DNA of 64,000 nucleotides, taken from Butyriboletus loyo (taxonomy: Eukaryota > Basidiomycota > Agaricomycetes > Boletales > Boletaceae). The stretch's first letter is position 1. Each line of letters begins with the position of its first letter. The notes beneath the pieces were generated by a model that was not told the DNA's origin, did no database searches, and was given only the letters and a program-made list of their open reading frames with translations. Below, piece after piece: positions 14,649 to 27,309 of this stretch. A program made the position numbers and the translations under genes. Location: assembly GCA_038093515.1 (NCBI GenBank), contig JBBPSI010000047.1, positions 1 to 64,000 on the forward strand. The letters run 5' to 3'.

Positions 14649-17600
14649 TTGCTTCGTCAAAGTTATCGAAAATGGACCTGTGAGCGTGTGTCGGAATAAT
14701 ATTTCGGCAGTTTCTGGTGCTTTCCTTGCGATTGCTGGTGACAGCAAGGGCTGAGGCTGAACTTGGTGGAACCTGAATCCTATCTCCGCCCGTCAATGAC
14801 AACAAAAGGAATGTCCTAATCGATGGAGCAGTGAAGTAGCTTCGCGGATGACCGCAACGGACGTGAATATGATCTCTGAATTTGAATCCGCACGCTCAGA
14901 ACTCGGAATGAATTCATCGGGTTCAGGTTGATCCGCTTACATGCAGTGGGAGTCCGCGGCACTTGCCGTGCCTCTACTTGCAACAGACACAATTTTCCTG
15001 GCAGGAAATGTTGATGGGTCTCATCGGAAATCATGACAAGGTATCTTCTAGCGTATTATATTCTTGTATCATCCAACGCAGCTCGAATAGGAATAACCAG
15101 AGGCTTGGCATCGGCGTTCTAGTGTTGTTCAAGACCTGCATGTCATCCACCGCAACGCTTCGACGGCACGGCGAAGTAGGCATCAGAGTCCTGTCACGTC
15201 AGTCGTCTCAGAGGTACATCCTGACTAAACCTACACGACTGCGTGCGAAGCCAACGTGCCCTCGCCACAGGCCGACAGCCGTCCTGCCCGGAACCACAAT
15301 TCATGTCGAGATTCTAATCCGATCCCCACGCCGCGTTCGGATCTGTTGCAGGAATACTGCGGCACGCCGTAACACCGCCGACCCCGTTTCTCCCTCATGT
15401 CTATTTCGGAGGACCCAACTTGTGGTCCACAGCACCCACGAATGAAACTGGCCAAGTTCCCTTCTTCATACTTGCCGAGGAAATGGACTTATGGCACACA
15501 ACTCTTCGCCTTCTTCATGCTAATCGACCCCGCCCCAAATCACGATCTCCGTGGTCGGAGCCTCGTCACAATGTCACAGAACCTGATTTAACGTCTTTTC
15601 ATTGTCGCTTGACACCGACCCCAACCATGACGGTATACCAAGAACCTGTTTTCAGAAAGCATTCGCGCTAGCGTTAGCTAGTTTTGATCGCACGCATTTG
15701 AACACTAGCATCGCAGCAGCGCTATCGTTATCATGAATATGCGATACATTGCGCATGCCGTGGCGCCTCATCCGTTCTAACGGTGGCAATCCACCCTTTG
15801 TATCTTGGTAGGTTCAACCAGGCACTACCAGGCGTACCTGACAAGTCACGAGGTGCTCGGAGAACAGATTGGCGTGTACACACTAAACGTTATATTCCCC
15901 ACAATGAGCCAAAGAACACGTGTAGCCCAGATCAGCAGCTGACACAAAGAATTTTTGTGGCTGGGAGCGCGCGGCCTGAAAAGACGGAGGCCCTAGCTCT
16001 ACAGGGTTAGATGGTCCGGGCACGTTCCTCACTTGGCCGCTCTCGGCCGCCCTCTATCTGTCACATCGATGTCGTAAGGATGTGGTCTCCTCTCATGTTT
16101 GTCTGCGAATGGCAGCCTCGCAGAAGCCTCGCAACCCGTGAGACAGAGAGGAGCGTCTCGCCGATATCGGATTAAATGATCCATCTCGGCAAATTGCAGC
16201 TTCCATGGGCTTTGATAGCGTTGAAATGCTCCGGATTTACGCCATTGTGCTGAGAAAAAACTCAACCAACTTGGCATAAACGACAGGACTTTACGGATCA
16301 TGGTATGCTGGCATACGTTGGGCCGTATTTTCGAGGGCGCTATCGAATCGATTTAGTCTGATGCTGGCGCGCGAACAAGCTTCCGAATGGTGGTCCGAGA
16401 CAGCCGATGGATCCGATATACGATGACGCGGTGTAACTATCTTTGTTCCGAACACGCTCAGGGAAGCTGCTTATAGTCAGGACGTTCCAGATCAACTCGT
16501 AACACTTATACAGCACTCTTCTGATAAGGAACATTCGAAATCAGCCACATGACAAACCAACTGGATATTTTGTAGGAAAAGCAATAGCATCCTTTCCAGC
16601 CGATGATTTGGAGGTACCACAGAATACAGCAAGTTGGCGTGTGGGACCCTATGCCTAGGAAGTTTGCGAGGACCAATATGGACGACTACGTATTGTTTTT
16701 CGACAAGCTTATTGGCTTCTCGGCACTCGAAACCTATAAAGCCGAGCGACTGAGTGCACCGTCCCCCCAACTTGATTCCCCTCTACACGGTCATCTACTT
16801 TCTCCCGTAACCTCCCCGCGTCAACGATGTGCAAACAAGTAGCGTGAGGACCATGGTCATCGCCACTACGTAGCAGTGGAACTAAGCGTCAATTTACAGA
16901 GAAGGAACCCGTTGGCTAAGATGTGGTGTACGGTCACAATCTGTTTCGTTCTCTATCCAGGAGTGCTAAACCAAGGTAGCACTTCCAACGACACCTCGTG
17001 GTCGCAATCATGGATTGTGACTCGACGCGATGTGAACGCAGCTATCGGCATCCTCCCAATTGTAGACACCCGAATTGTACCAAGGTGGGTATATTTATCG
17101 GACGTCCGTGGAAAACGGTGCCTGATGATGATCGTGGTGAAACCAGAACTTTGGTGAGGAGATACAACGATCCATAGACGACGTCAACGAGTTTTGCCAC
17201 CCATGTCGAATGATGATGAGCCGGCAGCGCTGATAATTTCTTCATCTCGCGTCTTCAGTCGTCACGGTCCCAATCAGATTGTCACTATTGCACCAGTCTT
17301 GTGTCATTGCATGTTAATAGTTATTTAGTAGTCATTCTGGCGCACCAAGGCAGCACGAGATAGTTCCGGAACGCGGTTGTGATTATGCCCGGGAATCTAC
17401 GGCGCCTCAACAGTTTAAATTCGCACAACAGGCGTTGCACCTCAGTGTCACGCCTTCGTTAGTCAGTCCACTGATCGGTAATGGAAACATGCAAGTGAGC
17501 AAAAGTTAGTAGGTATAGGAACTTCATGAGATGCGTAAAAGTTGAACGTTGAAACGTTGACAGGGTACCACTTTGTACGGAAAATATCCAATGCTAGGAG

Positions 17601-18567
17601 CTGTGAACCATGTCCGAAATTAACGCTGTCGTCAAATCGTCAGAGTAACAGACTAACTGTACCAGTGTCCCCAAGGGTCCATGAACTGAGCACTTTCCAT
17701 CTCTAGGTCTGGCCGGCCACGCAAAAAGATGTCTTCGTACGGTGGTACAACGTGAACCAGTGGCCCAGTAGGTGGTCGAGCGATCGCAAGTTGAATGAAT
17801 CTTCGGGCTCACTCTTGATGTCGAGAATAGATGTAAAGGATGGGAACTATAGGTTTCCCGAGCCTCTCTGGGTTGATGGCTGAGCAGGAGAGATTGACAA
17901 TGCCTTGATGGACCCTGGCAAGGCGCCCATACCATTCGAGTTGTTTAAATTGTTACAAACAGAATCCCATAGGAATCTGCTACAAACCAAAGTCTCATGA
18001 TGCTCCAGTAATAGATTCTTCCAAGCCCGCGTGACCAGCGACCAACAGGCTGAACGACAAGTTCCCCTGAGATCGGCGTAGTTCAGATCTCAGCACGCTC
18101 AACGTCCTAAATTTTTCGACAGACTGATGAATTCAGATATAAACCAGAACCAGAAATTAGCAACGTGAGAAGCCGAGTAATCGACCCCGCTCTGCCGCGC
18201 CCGTTGAGCTAGATTGCAAATCAAGCGTCGGAGGCATAACCGAAGCTCAAGCTGATGGTTCTCAACGGAATTTGGCAGACTTTGAGCGGAGTAGGCCTCA
18301 TTCGCCCTGCGACAGCTGGGACACAAGATATTGATAATTTTATCTGCCATCACGCTTGGTTGCACCTATATTGGTAAGGAAAGCACGCGGTGTCCACTCC
18401 GCAATGCCCCGGTAAGGTAAACCAGTTGGCGTTTCCCCCGCTCACCTTCACAAACCAGATCATGTGCATCCCTGTGTTTCAGGTATAAACGTCTATTTGC
18501 AGGCGATACAATGAATTAGACTGGTGAACAAACATTGCCGCTGAGACTCTAAACTTCTCGGACGCAC
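14649..18567. other. Gene-poor interval of about 3.9 kb
   Basis: No gene can be supported. Open frames are short, on both strands, and show no recognisable domain. The best is a plus-strand frame around 15380-15671 (with P-P-T-P-F-L-P-H-V-Y-F-G-G-P-N-L-W), which could be an exon of an unknown gene but has no clear start or partners. A minus frame at 18099-18365 contains I-L-C-P-S-C-R-R-A and is equally unsupported. I see no transposase, reverse transcriptase or terminal repeats. Confidence 0.5.
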
Positions 18568-19001
18568 TTAGTGCGGGTGGTTCTTGTGGTACTCTGTCGA
18601 ACGTGTGAGCCGAGCCACGGGTCAGCATAATAGGGTGCTTACTCAAGTGCACTAGGTGAAGAAGGGGATATTGTATCAGTAACAGTTGCGAGAGCGCAGG
18701 GTAGTAAAAACGTACTGTTATAGTCCATGGTATAACCAACACCAAAGAAGAAGAGAACTGCCAAACCGAGTCGGTTCAGGGCCTTCTTCTCTGGATCAAA
18801 TGCTGGTGGCGGTGCACGACCTTTTGGAAGTTTGGAGTAGAAGTTCACCAAGGGTGCAAGACCCTCCCCAGAACCTGCAGACTGGAATAAAAATTAGTGA
18901 GAGAGGTACGCCCGGTAATAAATACATACGAGGTGAGAAGGAGTCGCAATTTTGGGGGGGATGAGTCCCGTGAACTGGCGGCGAACGAGAGTGGGCAACA
19001 T
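18568..19001 (-). CDS. ATP17: Mitochondrial F1Fo ATP synthase subunit f
   Basis: Small membrane subunit of the mitochondrial ATP synthase stalk, about 90 residues. Exon 1 (from ATG 19001) gives MLPTLVRRQFTGLIPPKIA, a basic mitochondrial presequence-like start with the family motif L-I-P-P-K-I. Exon 2 gives L-V-N-F-Y-S-K-L-P-K-G, a diagnostic motif, and a single hydrophobic helix (L-A-V-L-F-F-F-G-V-G-Y). Two further introns (GTACGT..TAG and GTAAGC..CAG) lead to the terminal exon, so the protein ends M-H-L-K-Y-H-K-N-H-P-H-stop, which matches the fungal C-terminus. Because the exons are tiny, no single open frame reveals the gene. It is divergent from RCE1, with 237 bp between start codons. Confidence 0.92.
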
Positions 19002-19238
19002 GACGGACTCGAGTAGTTTGCAACGAGAGCAGCGGAATAGGTCGGGGCGGTCAATGAGGCTGTTTGTATCTGTTTATTATTATCCCACGATCATGCACTT
19101 ACTTTCCCCAGGACAAACTCAATTAGTGGACGAAGTCAAAGCAGAACAATAGCGAACTTAGTTTTGACCACAAGAAACGACTACGAACGCCGGGGTGTCT
19201 CAAGTAGACTTATTTTCAACCCTTTCTGACTTGTGGAC
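19002..19238. promoter_or_regulatory. Shared divergent promoter of ATP17 and RCE1
   Basis: The start codons of the two divergent genes are 237 bp apart, so both core promoters must lie here or overlap the leader sequences. I see no convincing TATA box or named binding site; the assignment rests on geometry only. Confidence 0.45.
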
Positions 19239-20460
19239 ATGATTCCAACATCCACTGCCCATGCCCTCGCCGCGCTCTTCGCAACTTGCTACGTCGGTTC
19301 GATATATATCTCCAAGAATGCACGACTTTCCTTTTCAAAGACCAAAGTACACCTTGACTATGGATTTGCGAGGCTTAAGTTGCAGAATGAGCGCTGGAGA
19401 GATGACCCAGATGTGGTCCGAGCGCGTCTCGTTGCTGTTAGCAGCGCGACTCTCGTTTGTTGCGCAATCGTGTTCGTCTCGATGTCGGCAGAGTTGGACA
19501 ACACGGATAATGTATGCTTTCCGGTCTTGCCTCTAACCCCATCAGACTAACGATACCAGCCTTGGACAGCGCTGCGCATGACCGTCAACTACCTCGGTTT
19601 TACTTCCACTGGCATTCTTCCACACCTCATAGTCCCTCTACTCTTTCTCGGACCACTCTATGCACAATTCGTGCGTGGGACACTGCCCGGTCAGTGTAAT
19701 TGGTCTTTTCAGGAGGATGTGCTCTCCTTTCTCTTCTCCATTGTGGGTATACGGAACTATTTAATCGTGGGTGGTTAGACGTTATCGACCACAACACTGC
19801 GTTGACATGTGAACAATACGTACGCGGTGTAGGCTCCTATCACAGAAGAAATTGTCTTCCGAGCATGTGTCATCACTGTGTACCACCTAGCGCAGGCGTC
19901 GAGGTTGCGGATGATTTTCCTAAGTCCCTTGGTATTCGGGGCAGGTGAGGGCCCTGTCCGCATGTCCAAGCAAATTATTGGAACTACGAACTTACGTCCC
20001 TTGATACAGCCCATGTACATCATGCTTGGGAGACATACAACAGGTATGGACGTAGCCCAGTAGCCATGAAGCGCACTGTGATTGGAACGGGTGAGATAGT
20101 CTTGACTGATGTTGGTAGTATTGGCCACCTTGCTGACCTGATGTGGCGTAGCCTTTCAATTTACCTATACCAGCATCTTCGGTTTCTATTGCTCGTATAT
20201 TTTCCTTCGCACAGGATCGATATTCCCGCCAATCACGGCGCACGTATTCTGCAACATCATGGCTGTCCCTCAGCCTGGTTATGATATCAGCCGGAGACCA
20301 GACCGGAAATTAGGTCAGTCTCACTATTTCCTTTTCGCCACAGTGAGTATAACGCCGCAAGTAAATAGCCATTGTTGTTGCCTACCTCATGGGTGTTGTT
20401 GGCTTTGTGTACGTGTTAGGTAGGTGGACATCCACAGAGGGTACCTTGTATTGGGACTAG
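19239..20460 (+). CDS. RCE1: CAAX prenyl protease 2 (Rce1)
   Basis: Integral ER-membrane protease that removes the -AAX tripeptide from prenylated proteins such as Ras and fungal a-factor-type pheromones. Exon 1 starts at ATG 19239 with a membrane segment, and later exons add several helices. The catalytic core is intact after splicing: A-P-I-T-E-E-I-V-F-R-A-C carries the paired Glu and Arg of the EExxxR motif, L-V-F-G-A then A-H-V-H-H supplies the FxxxH histidine, and I-T-A-H-V-F-C-N supplies the third motif (HxxxN). Introns (for example GTGAGG..ACAG after VFGA) restore the frame. The last exon ends in G-T-L-Y-W-D-stop. Basidiomycete mating pheromones are CAAX-processed, so this enzyme is expected to serve mating as well as Ras and Rho. 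Confidence 0.94.
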
Positions 20461-20706
20461 CATAATATGCTCTCCGAGGCTGGTTCGTCGACTATAATGT
20501 AACAGACACACATAGAGCGCTTGCTAGAGATAAATGGAGATATGAGCATCCACTTGTGCGTCCGTATCTATATAGAGCCACGTGATGTGGTCAATTTAAA
20601 GGCGATCGGTTCGGTCACACATCAATCGACTGGCTTAAACAACGTTGTCGTTGCCCCGCTCTCCTCGCTGACTAGGTCGTGTTCAGCTCCATCATTATCG
20701 TGTAAA

Positions 20707-21603
20707 ATGCCTCATAAGCGAGCCAAACGACCGATAAGGGAACGAGAGAAAGCTGAACGGTACGCAAGATACACTCCTGGTCGCCGAGCATCACCTCATC
20801 AAAAAATGCTCGATACATACTTCATTCCCCAGAGCAACCGATTTGGCCCCCAAGATCTCCATAGAACATGAGCCTATTCCGAAGTCGGTCTCGCGTGTTC
20901 TCGATGCTAGACGAATCAGGCGAGAATACCGGAAGAAGCGAAATCTCGATGGGGCCAATGAGTCAGACGAGGACAACCTTCCGCACAAAAAGAGACGCCA
21001 CGATGTAATGGATATGAAAGACGGCGGGGAAAGCACGGCGCTCAGGATCAAGTCTGGTGAAACAGTTGCACAGTTCAACAGGTGAGGGTAGCCTTAACGT
21101 GATATTAAATGATGCCTGGTTGTCAACACGAACACGCTTCATTTCCTTGCAGACGGGTGGAGAACAGTATGATGCCTCTCATCAAAACAGCAGTGCGGCA
21201 GTCATCTGCGCAGGCGCGCAGAGTGCGGAGAGAAGAAGCGGCGCTAGAAACGCTAAAGCGGGGCAAACAGGGAGACAATGCCCGTAATCCACTCCTGGAA
21301 AGTCCGAAAAAGCGCTCAGATCCACCGCCGACGGCTGCTGCTGATGGGGGGATTGTAAACGTAAGGAAGGAATTCCAGGTGGTCTCGACATCGGCTCCCC
21401 GCCGACTTAACGATATCGCACAAGAACCTCCAGTACTCAAGAAATTCCCCGGAGTGACAAAGAATGATGCGGCCCCATCAGGAGTGTTGAGCATGGCTCA
21501 AAAGGCGATGATGGAGGAGGAGAGGGACAAGGCCATCAGATATTACCGGGAATTGAAGGCTAAGAAACTGCGTGAAAGCGGCGGTGTAAAGCTCGATGAA
21601 TGA
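20707..21603 (+). CDS. CCDC137-like basic coiled-coil nuclear protein
   Basis: About 250 residues in three exons. Exon 1 (20707 to about 20760) gives MPHKRAKRPIREREKAER, a strongly basic start. The first intron (GTACGC..CCCAG) joins phase 2 to an exon with H-E-P-I-P-K-S-V-S-R-V-L-D-A-R-R-I-R-R-E-Y-R-K-K-R, resembling the conserved I-P-x-R-L-R-E-I motif region of CCDC137-type proteins. The second intron (GTGAGG..TGCAG) joins V-A-Q-F-N-R to R-V-E-N-S-M-M-P-L. The rest is charged and probably helical, with an S-P-K-K-R patch, and ends K-L-D-E-stop. A nucleolar, RNA-linked role is inferred from composition and that similarity. The family assignment is moderate; the gene structure is solid. Confidence 0.78.
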
Positions 21604-22513
21604 TTCGTACCGAACTACCATAACTGTGTGCTTCATTCTCCGAACCTATCTGACTCCGTCTGACCCCCGTTACAGTAGCCACGTATTTCGGGACAAAAAG
21701 CAAGCAAGCCCGCCCAGCTCGTATGGCGGATTTACTGTGTCCCTATTTTTATCCCTCGGAGGAATGTAAATATAGGCCACTTTCCCGCCGTATTGTCAGG
21801 TCCTCTCACCGATGCTGCTGGACAGGAATCTCGGATAGGATCCTGGGCTGGTTCGCTTCAGTGACTGGCTTAAGCGTTCGTCCCAGTCATTCCTCTATAG
21901 GCACCGCCTACGCCAAACCCCCCGCTTGTAGGATTACGTCCGCTTTATGCCCGGACCGCGGGCTTCTGGTACCTGGATCATCGGATGGAACGTTACAACT
22001 CCGTCGATGGCGGATACATTGGAGATGCAAGTGGACTGGACTTTGTGTCGTCATTGAAACATGGCATTTTACAGTGACCCTCTTACGAGGCTTGCTAGCT
22101 GGCAGCGACAGTCACCTCACACTCCCCCTGCCACAAGAGGCACGATGATGTGCACGCAGGCATGTACTGAGTCAGTGACTCAGTGTTTGGACACGTCGGT
22201 TGATGAGGGTAGCCAGCCCCGAGGCAGTGCAGTAAGCTTGGCTCGCTGTTTCAAATGAGGGTGCTTGCGTGCTTCGGTCCTCCCGATTCGTTCTACGTTT
22301 TCGTATAATGCCCGCTGGGAGTCCGGATGCGCATCATGGTATTAGGTAGCTTGATGCCTCTTTCCGGTGTCTTCGGGAAGCCTGCAAATGCAGTGCGATC
22401 TGACGTCGTATTTCGCGCGTTGCTTTATAGATCACGGCCTCTCTAACGGGTTCCCGTTGTGACTCCCCCCTGCCCTTTTCTCTCCATCCTAACGAGTGGG
22501 GACGACCAAACCA
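21604..22513. other. Intergenic region
   Basis: Lies between the CCDC137-like gene and the MCT transporter, both on the plus strand. One frame is open at 21723-22148 but shows no domain, no codon pattern like the neighbours and no splice partners. I see nothing else in it. Confidence 0.5.
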
Positions 22514-24104
22514 ATGGCTGATATCGAAAAGCAGCCATCGTTGCCAACGCGCAAGTCAAGTCTCGAGGGGACGACATGCGATATCTCTCCACGAAATAGC
22601 ACGCTGCAACCCGAGACACCCTTGATACCTGCCTCAGACAACGCGAACAGCAGATTTAGAGCTGGGCTGGCTGTCTTTGGGGGATTTCTTGCCCTTTTCT
22701 GCTCCTTTGGACAACTCAATGCTTTCGGTACATTTCAAACGTGGTACTCGACCCACCAGCTCGTATCCAAGTCAATGTTCAGCATATCATGGATAGGCTC
22801 CTTGCAGCTGTGGACGTTTTTCTTCATGGTGCGTCGACTGTCCTCCCCTAGTAGCACGACGGTGATTGTTGTGCCTCAGGGCGGACCTATAGGTTGTGCT
22901 TTTGATGCTTATGGTCCCACACCACTCCTTTGTTCTGGATCAGTCATTCTGGTTGCCAGTCTTGTCCTGACTAGTTTTTCCGTACAATATTATCAATATT
23001 TACTGGCTCAAGGTATTCTTTTTGGTTTCGGCGTCGCAATGATGTGAGTTTTGCTCTCTCTTGCGCCCGGTACCAATTTGACTATACTCTAGCTTTTACC
23101 CTACAATCGCCTGTGTGGCGACGCACTTCAACGAGTATCGTGCTACCGCTATAGGCATCGTGTCAGCTGGGTCTGGTTGTGGTACGTCGTCTCCGTCTTA
23201 TTGCGAATCATTACTTAAAGCAACTTAGGGGGTGTCGTCTACCCTATCATGCTTCGTTACCTTTTCAATACCGTTGGTTTCGGATGGGCAGTCAGGATCT
23301 CATCGCTGATGACTGCCGTCCTCTGTGGTGTGGCGATTCTTACCGTGAGACTTCAACACCCCATCAAAAAGACGGGTTTGGTTTTGGATGTGCGGACGAT
23401 TAAGGACCGTCGCTTTCTACTTCTCGTCTCGGGCTCCTTCTTTGTTTGCTTAGGTATGCCTGCTTTGCTTCCGTGCTCCCAAGATCCTCTCCTAATCCCA
23501 CTTAGGCATGTTCACTCCATACTTCTACATAGCAGATTACACCGAGTCTCTGCACATCTCATCTAACGCTGCGTTCTGTGTTCTCTCAGCCATGAATGCT
23601 GGCGGCGTTTTTGGTCGCGTCGTACCAGCCTGGTTATCCGACAAGATAGGGCGATTTAATCTCCTCTGTCCTTCGGCCTTTCTTTCCGGGCTCTCGTGCC
23701 TCGTCCTTTGGATGTTTGGAAAGGACCTCCTCGCGATCATTTTCTTTGCTGTTCTATTCGGTCTCTTTTCCGGAGCGTTCATCTCGGTCGTCACCCCGTG
23801 TGTCGCGCAAATATCCGACATCCGTGAGATCGGAACGCGCATTGGCGCACTATATACGCTCATATCAGTGCCGTGGGTCTCGTCTTGCTCCATTTGTCTG
23901 TTCTTCGTTGCCCATCTCACCCGGACATGTTTTTTTTCTTACAGTTCGCTGTTTGGAGGTCCGATCGCAGGAGCACTGGTGCAATCACAGAATGGGGTGT
24001 ACACAGCCAGTATCGCACTAGCGGGATCGAGCATGATACTGGGATCGGTTCTTTTATTGATAACGAAATTGATGATCGACCAGCGATTCCTGTGTCGTGT
24101 CTAG
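22514..24104 (+). CDS. MFS monocarboxylate-transporter-like protein (MCT/Mch family)
   Basis: Twelve-helix major facilitator related to fungal Mch/MCT proteins, expected at the plasma membrane. Known members carry monocarboxylates, riboflavin or unknown solutes. The hydrophilic N-terminus (from ATG 22514) has Ser/Thr-Pro sites. The first helix reads G-G-F-L-A-L-F-C-S-F-G-Q-L-N-A-F-G-T-F-Q-x-W-Y, a family signature. Five or so introns splice in frame, giving F-Y-P-T-I-A-C-V-A-T-H-F-N-E-Y-R-A-T-A-I-G-I, then G-V-V-Y-P-I-M, then N-A-G-G-V-F-G-R-V-V-P-A-W-L-S-D-K-I-G-R-F-N (the MFS motif A-like loop 8-9), and finally G-G-P-I-A-G-A-L. The stop is at 24104. No defect seen. The substrate cannot be inferred. 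Confidence 0.88.
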
Positions 24105-24540
24105 ACGCGTAATGGAGCCCGAACGTCGGATGACAAGTTAGACCCCACGACGACCGCACGCCTTGCTTTATTCTTTTCTTTCACGGATCTGACCGCGAGC
24201 ACCTATACTTGTGTAGCATCAATGTAGCCTTTATCTCGAAACCAGACATGTCAAAAAGAACGAACGAGCTGGAGGACGTATCAGACGAGCGTAGGGCATG
24301 GTCTAAGGTGTATTGCAGATAAAACTATTATAAGTGAGCGACGAGAGCGGGGACCATAGACTAATTCGGGCTAAAAATGGATCCCAATGTCAAAAAACTC
24401 CCATTGGTCAAGAAAGGCGAAGGGCGATCGAAAGATGCTATGGATCGAAATCAATGAGCGTGTCACGGTGAAGGCTGGCAATGTATGACGGGTGTGCATG
24501 ATGGCGTAAACTTGACCTCACAGAGGGATGATGTACAAAA

Positions 24541-25582
24541 CTAGAATGTTTCTTCTTCCTCAGCAGGCACGGCATTCTCTGGAACTTCGAATCCTTCCTG
24601 GGAGAAAGTCAGTCAAGAGAAGTAGTTTAAATGTGGAGTGATTGCCTCGGTCGAATACAGAATTTTTTGAATTTCCTTAAGCGTTTCGTCTTGCTGTCCT
24701 GCCGCTTCCAGGACTTCCGATTGCTGTTGTGCGAGAATTTCGATATCGCGAAGCTAAAGAAGGCGAACATGAGTACGGGAGAAGCGCGGTGAACCGGAAT
24801 CGGTACTTTTGCAAAGTAAAAGTCGCGCTCCTTCTCTAGACCTTCCATGTGGGTGGTCATATCCCGAAGTTGTGTTTGGAGATTCTGGATGGCCTCATTC
24901 GGTTGCGTTGAACCAGCGCGATGACCGCTGATGGGTGTCTTTCCGCCAGATCTGCCTGCCGCGCTGAGGCCGCTGGTACTACGAGGACCGGAGAGAGGAG
25001 CGATGGTGGCTGGTGTGTCTGTTGGAGCACCTCTCCTCCGTGCAACCGGGTCGTAACCTTGACCGCCATAGTTGGAGTCCCAGAAACGCTTCATCCACTG
25101 CAAGAATTCGAGGTTGTCTCTGCCACAGATCCGGGGTCACGATGCGGTCATCGTGCAAGTAGACAGGTGTGGTACGTACTGCATTTTGCATTTCACGAGC
25201 CTTTCGATGAGTATGGGCTATGCGTAACCGTCAGCAGGGTTGCATGGGACATCGTCGAGTGGTGCACACACACACCTTGTCGATCTTTTTGGCCTTGAAG
25301 AAGTTTTGCAAGACTTTGAAATTCGCAATAAATTCATACTCGTGTTTCGCGTTCATCTTGACTCGCGTCATTGCAACATCCCCTGAAAAGCGGGTTATTC
25401 AATTGACGATATGATCTAGGATAGGGATCTATGAGACGATCCGAGACAGCGAGCGCACCGTAGATGGAGTCGAGGATTTGGCAGTAGGCAGCGCCCGTGC
25501 CGCATTGCTCGACCTTTGTGTAGTTGAGTTGCAGGAGCTCGTTGACCCAAGCCAACAAATCTGTGCGAGAGACGGCAGCCAT
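24541..25582 (-). CDS. EB1-family microtubule plus-end tracking protein (Bim1/Mal3)
   Basis: Binds growing microtubule plus ends and recruits partners. The N-terminal calponin-homology domain is built from four exons: [26 protein letters not shown], then [18 protein letters not shown], then [14 protein letters not shown], then [13 protein letters not shown] Ser/Gly/Pro-rich linker follows, then the EB-homology coiled coil with [15 protein letters not shown]. The terminal exon reads [11 protein letters not shown] then E-E-E-E-T-F-stop at 24541. The tail ends in Phe, as in the EEY/F group. Start ATG is at 25582. The F-box-like gene diverges from it 262 bp away. Confidence 0.95.
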
Positions 25583-25844
25583 GGATGTACTGACAAGCGA
25601 TGAGGATGCGATGAAAGTCGTGACGAAAAAGAAAAATGGTAAACGAGAGTGGTGAAAGGGTCGAGCCTCGCCACTTTCAATTTTCGGCTGTTCACGCCAG
25701 CAGGTCATCTCAAGTCTCGGTCGTTCGCAAGCGCGTGTAGCTGGCATCGAAGAGGCGCTTCAAGCCTCCTGGACGTGCGTTTTCCATTGTCTTGGACGAC
25801 GAATCGCCCGATCGACTGCTGTTGTCCAGCGTTTTCTCTCTCCA

Positions 25845-26964
25845 ATGCTCCCCACCACCCTCACACCCGACGTTTGCGGCCGAATCGTACGCTGGGCACG
25901 TCGCGGCGATCTGGCAGCGCTGTGTCTCACGTGCAAGGCCCTCCAGCACGAAGCAGAAGCTAAGTTGTATGAAATAATCATGTCGGGGAATATCCAGATT
26001 ACATTTCGCGCCTGTCAATCCATGATATCCCAGCCCCGCCTGGGACCATACGTCCGTTCGTTTTGCTTCCTCCCAGACAGTAGGCGGGTCCAACGGGAGA
26101 TCCCGGAGCAGTTCTGGATCACGTTGCAGCTTGCGTTGTCCAGAATGCGCTCTCTCGAGTATCTTTTCCTGCAAGATCCTACGTTTGCTAGCAGCTGGGT
26201 CTTGAGCGACATCGCCCATATTCCTTTCCAGCTTCACGAAGCGAAACTCCTCTTTTACTGGGATATACATCTCGTCAAGTTCCTGGAGAGCCAAAATAAA
26301 CTCAAAAGCTTACACACCATAGACGGCCCGGTCAACGTCCCTACCTTACATCTGGAAGCGGGAAGTCTTCCCGAACTCCGAATATTTGACGGTCCTTTGG
26401 CGGCCGCGGAACACATTGTACACATCGGCTCGACTCTCACACATCTACAAGTTGTATTGGACAAGAATTCCGAGGTCGACATTTTGACATTCATTCCGAA
26501 ACTTTTTCATCTCGCTTCTTCTCTCCGGGCCCTGAGCATACTCCACCTACCAGAAGGTCTTTCTATCGATGTATTCCGATCAATTACAAAAGCGTGTCCT
26601 CAACTCCGTTATATTGGCACGATTCCACTGCCATTACCTCGAAACGTAAGCCTCCCCCCTCTTTCTGGCCCTCTAACACCGTTATCTGAGTGGCTCCTAG
26701 TCACACCGTTTCCACAGTGCACTGATGGCTATGTGCCAGCTCCGAGTATTGGACGTTGATGTCACTTCGTGGGCTCCTCCAGCAACAGGAATACTCCAGC
26801 GTGCAATCGCCGCAGAAATCCGCATCTACTCTCCTTTGATCGAGTACATCTGTTTTTGGGCAGGAGCCACTCGAACACTTTGGGGTGTCGACGGAAATGA
26901 TTGGAGCTGTCACTCAGAGATAGGACAACATTCGCAATTCGATGCACTTTGGAAAGCTAGATGA
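25845..26964 (+). CDS. F-box-like / LRR-like protein of the Agaricomycete type
   Basis: About 355 residues in two exons; one intron of about 55 nt (GTAAGC at about 26647 to CTAG about 26700) joins L-P-L-P-R-N to S-H-R-F-H-S-A-L. The start L-T-P-D-V-C-G-R-I-V-R-W-A-R-R-G-D-L-A-A-L-C-L-T-C-K-A-L resembles a degenerate F-box, and L-Y-E follows as in many such proteins. The rest has irregular Leu-rich strands typical of the large F-box-like families in mushroom fungi, which probably act as substrate receptors of SCF-type ubiquitin ligases. The target is unknown. The F-box is weak, so the functional call is tentative. The stop is at 26964. Confidence 0.78.
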
Positions 26965-27309
26965 TGAGGTGATAGTCAAATGGCGTTTTCAGCTACGCCT
27001 TTACGTAGCACATGGAAACAATGCAATCCGAGGTGTGCATTGCGCCCTCGTACGTCGCTTCCACTTTACACGCTGTAGCAGATCTGACATGTTGGTAATG
27101 ATTGGACGCTGGAATATATCGTAGATATTCCACGGTATTCCAGTCATTATGTATGAGAAACGGAGCTCGAGGGGTGGGGCATCATCCCTGCACAGGATCT
27201 AGTGCTCGCCTCGTGGGTTGTCGCATTCAAGAGCTGACTACGAAACATGTGGGTACTGCGCTGTAAAAAACGTGTTTGTATCCCAAAATAGGGCGGGGAC
27301 CAGCCATCT

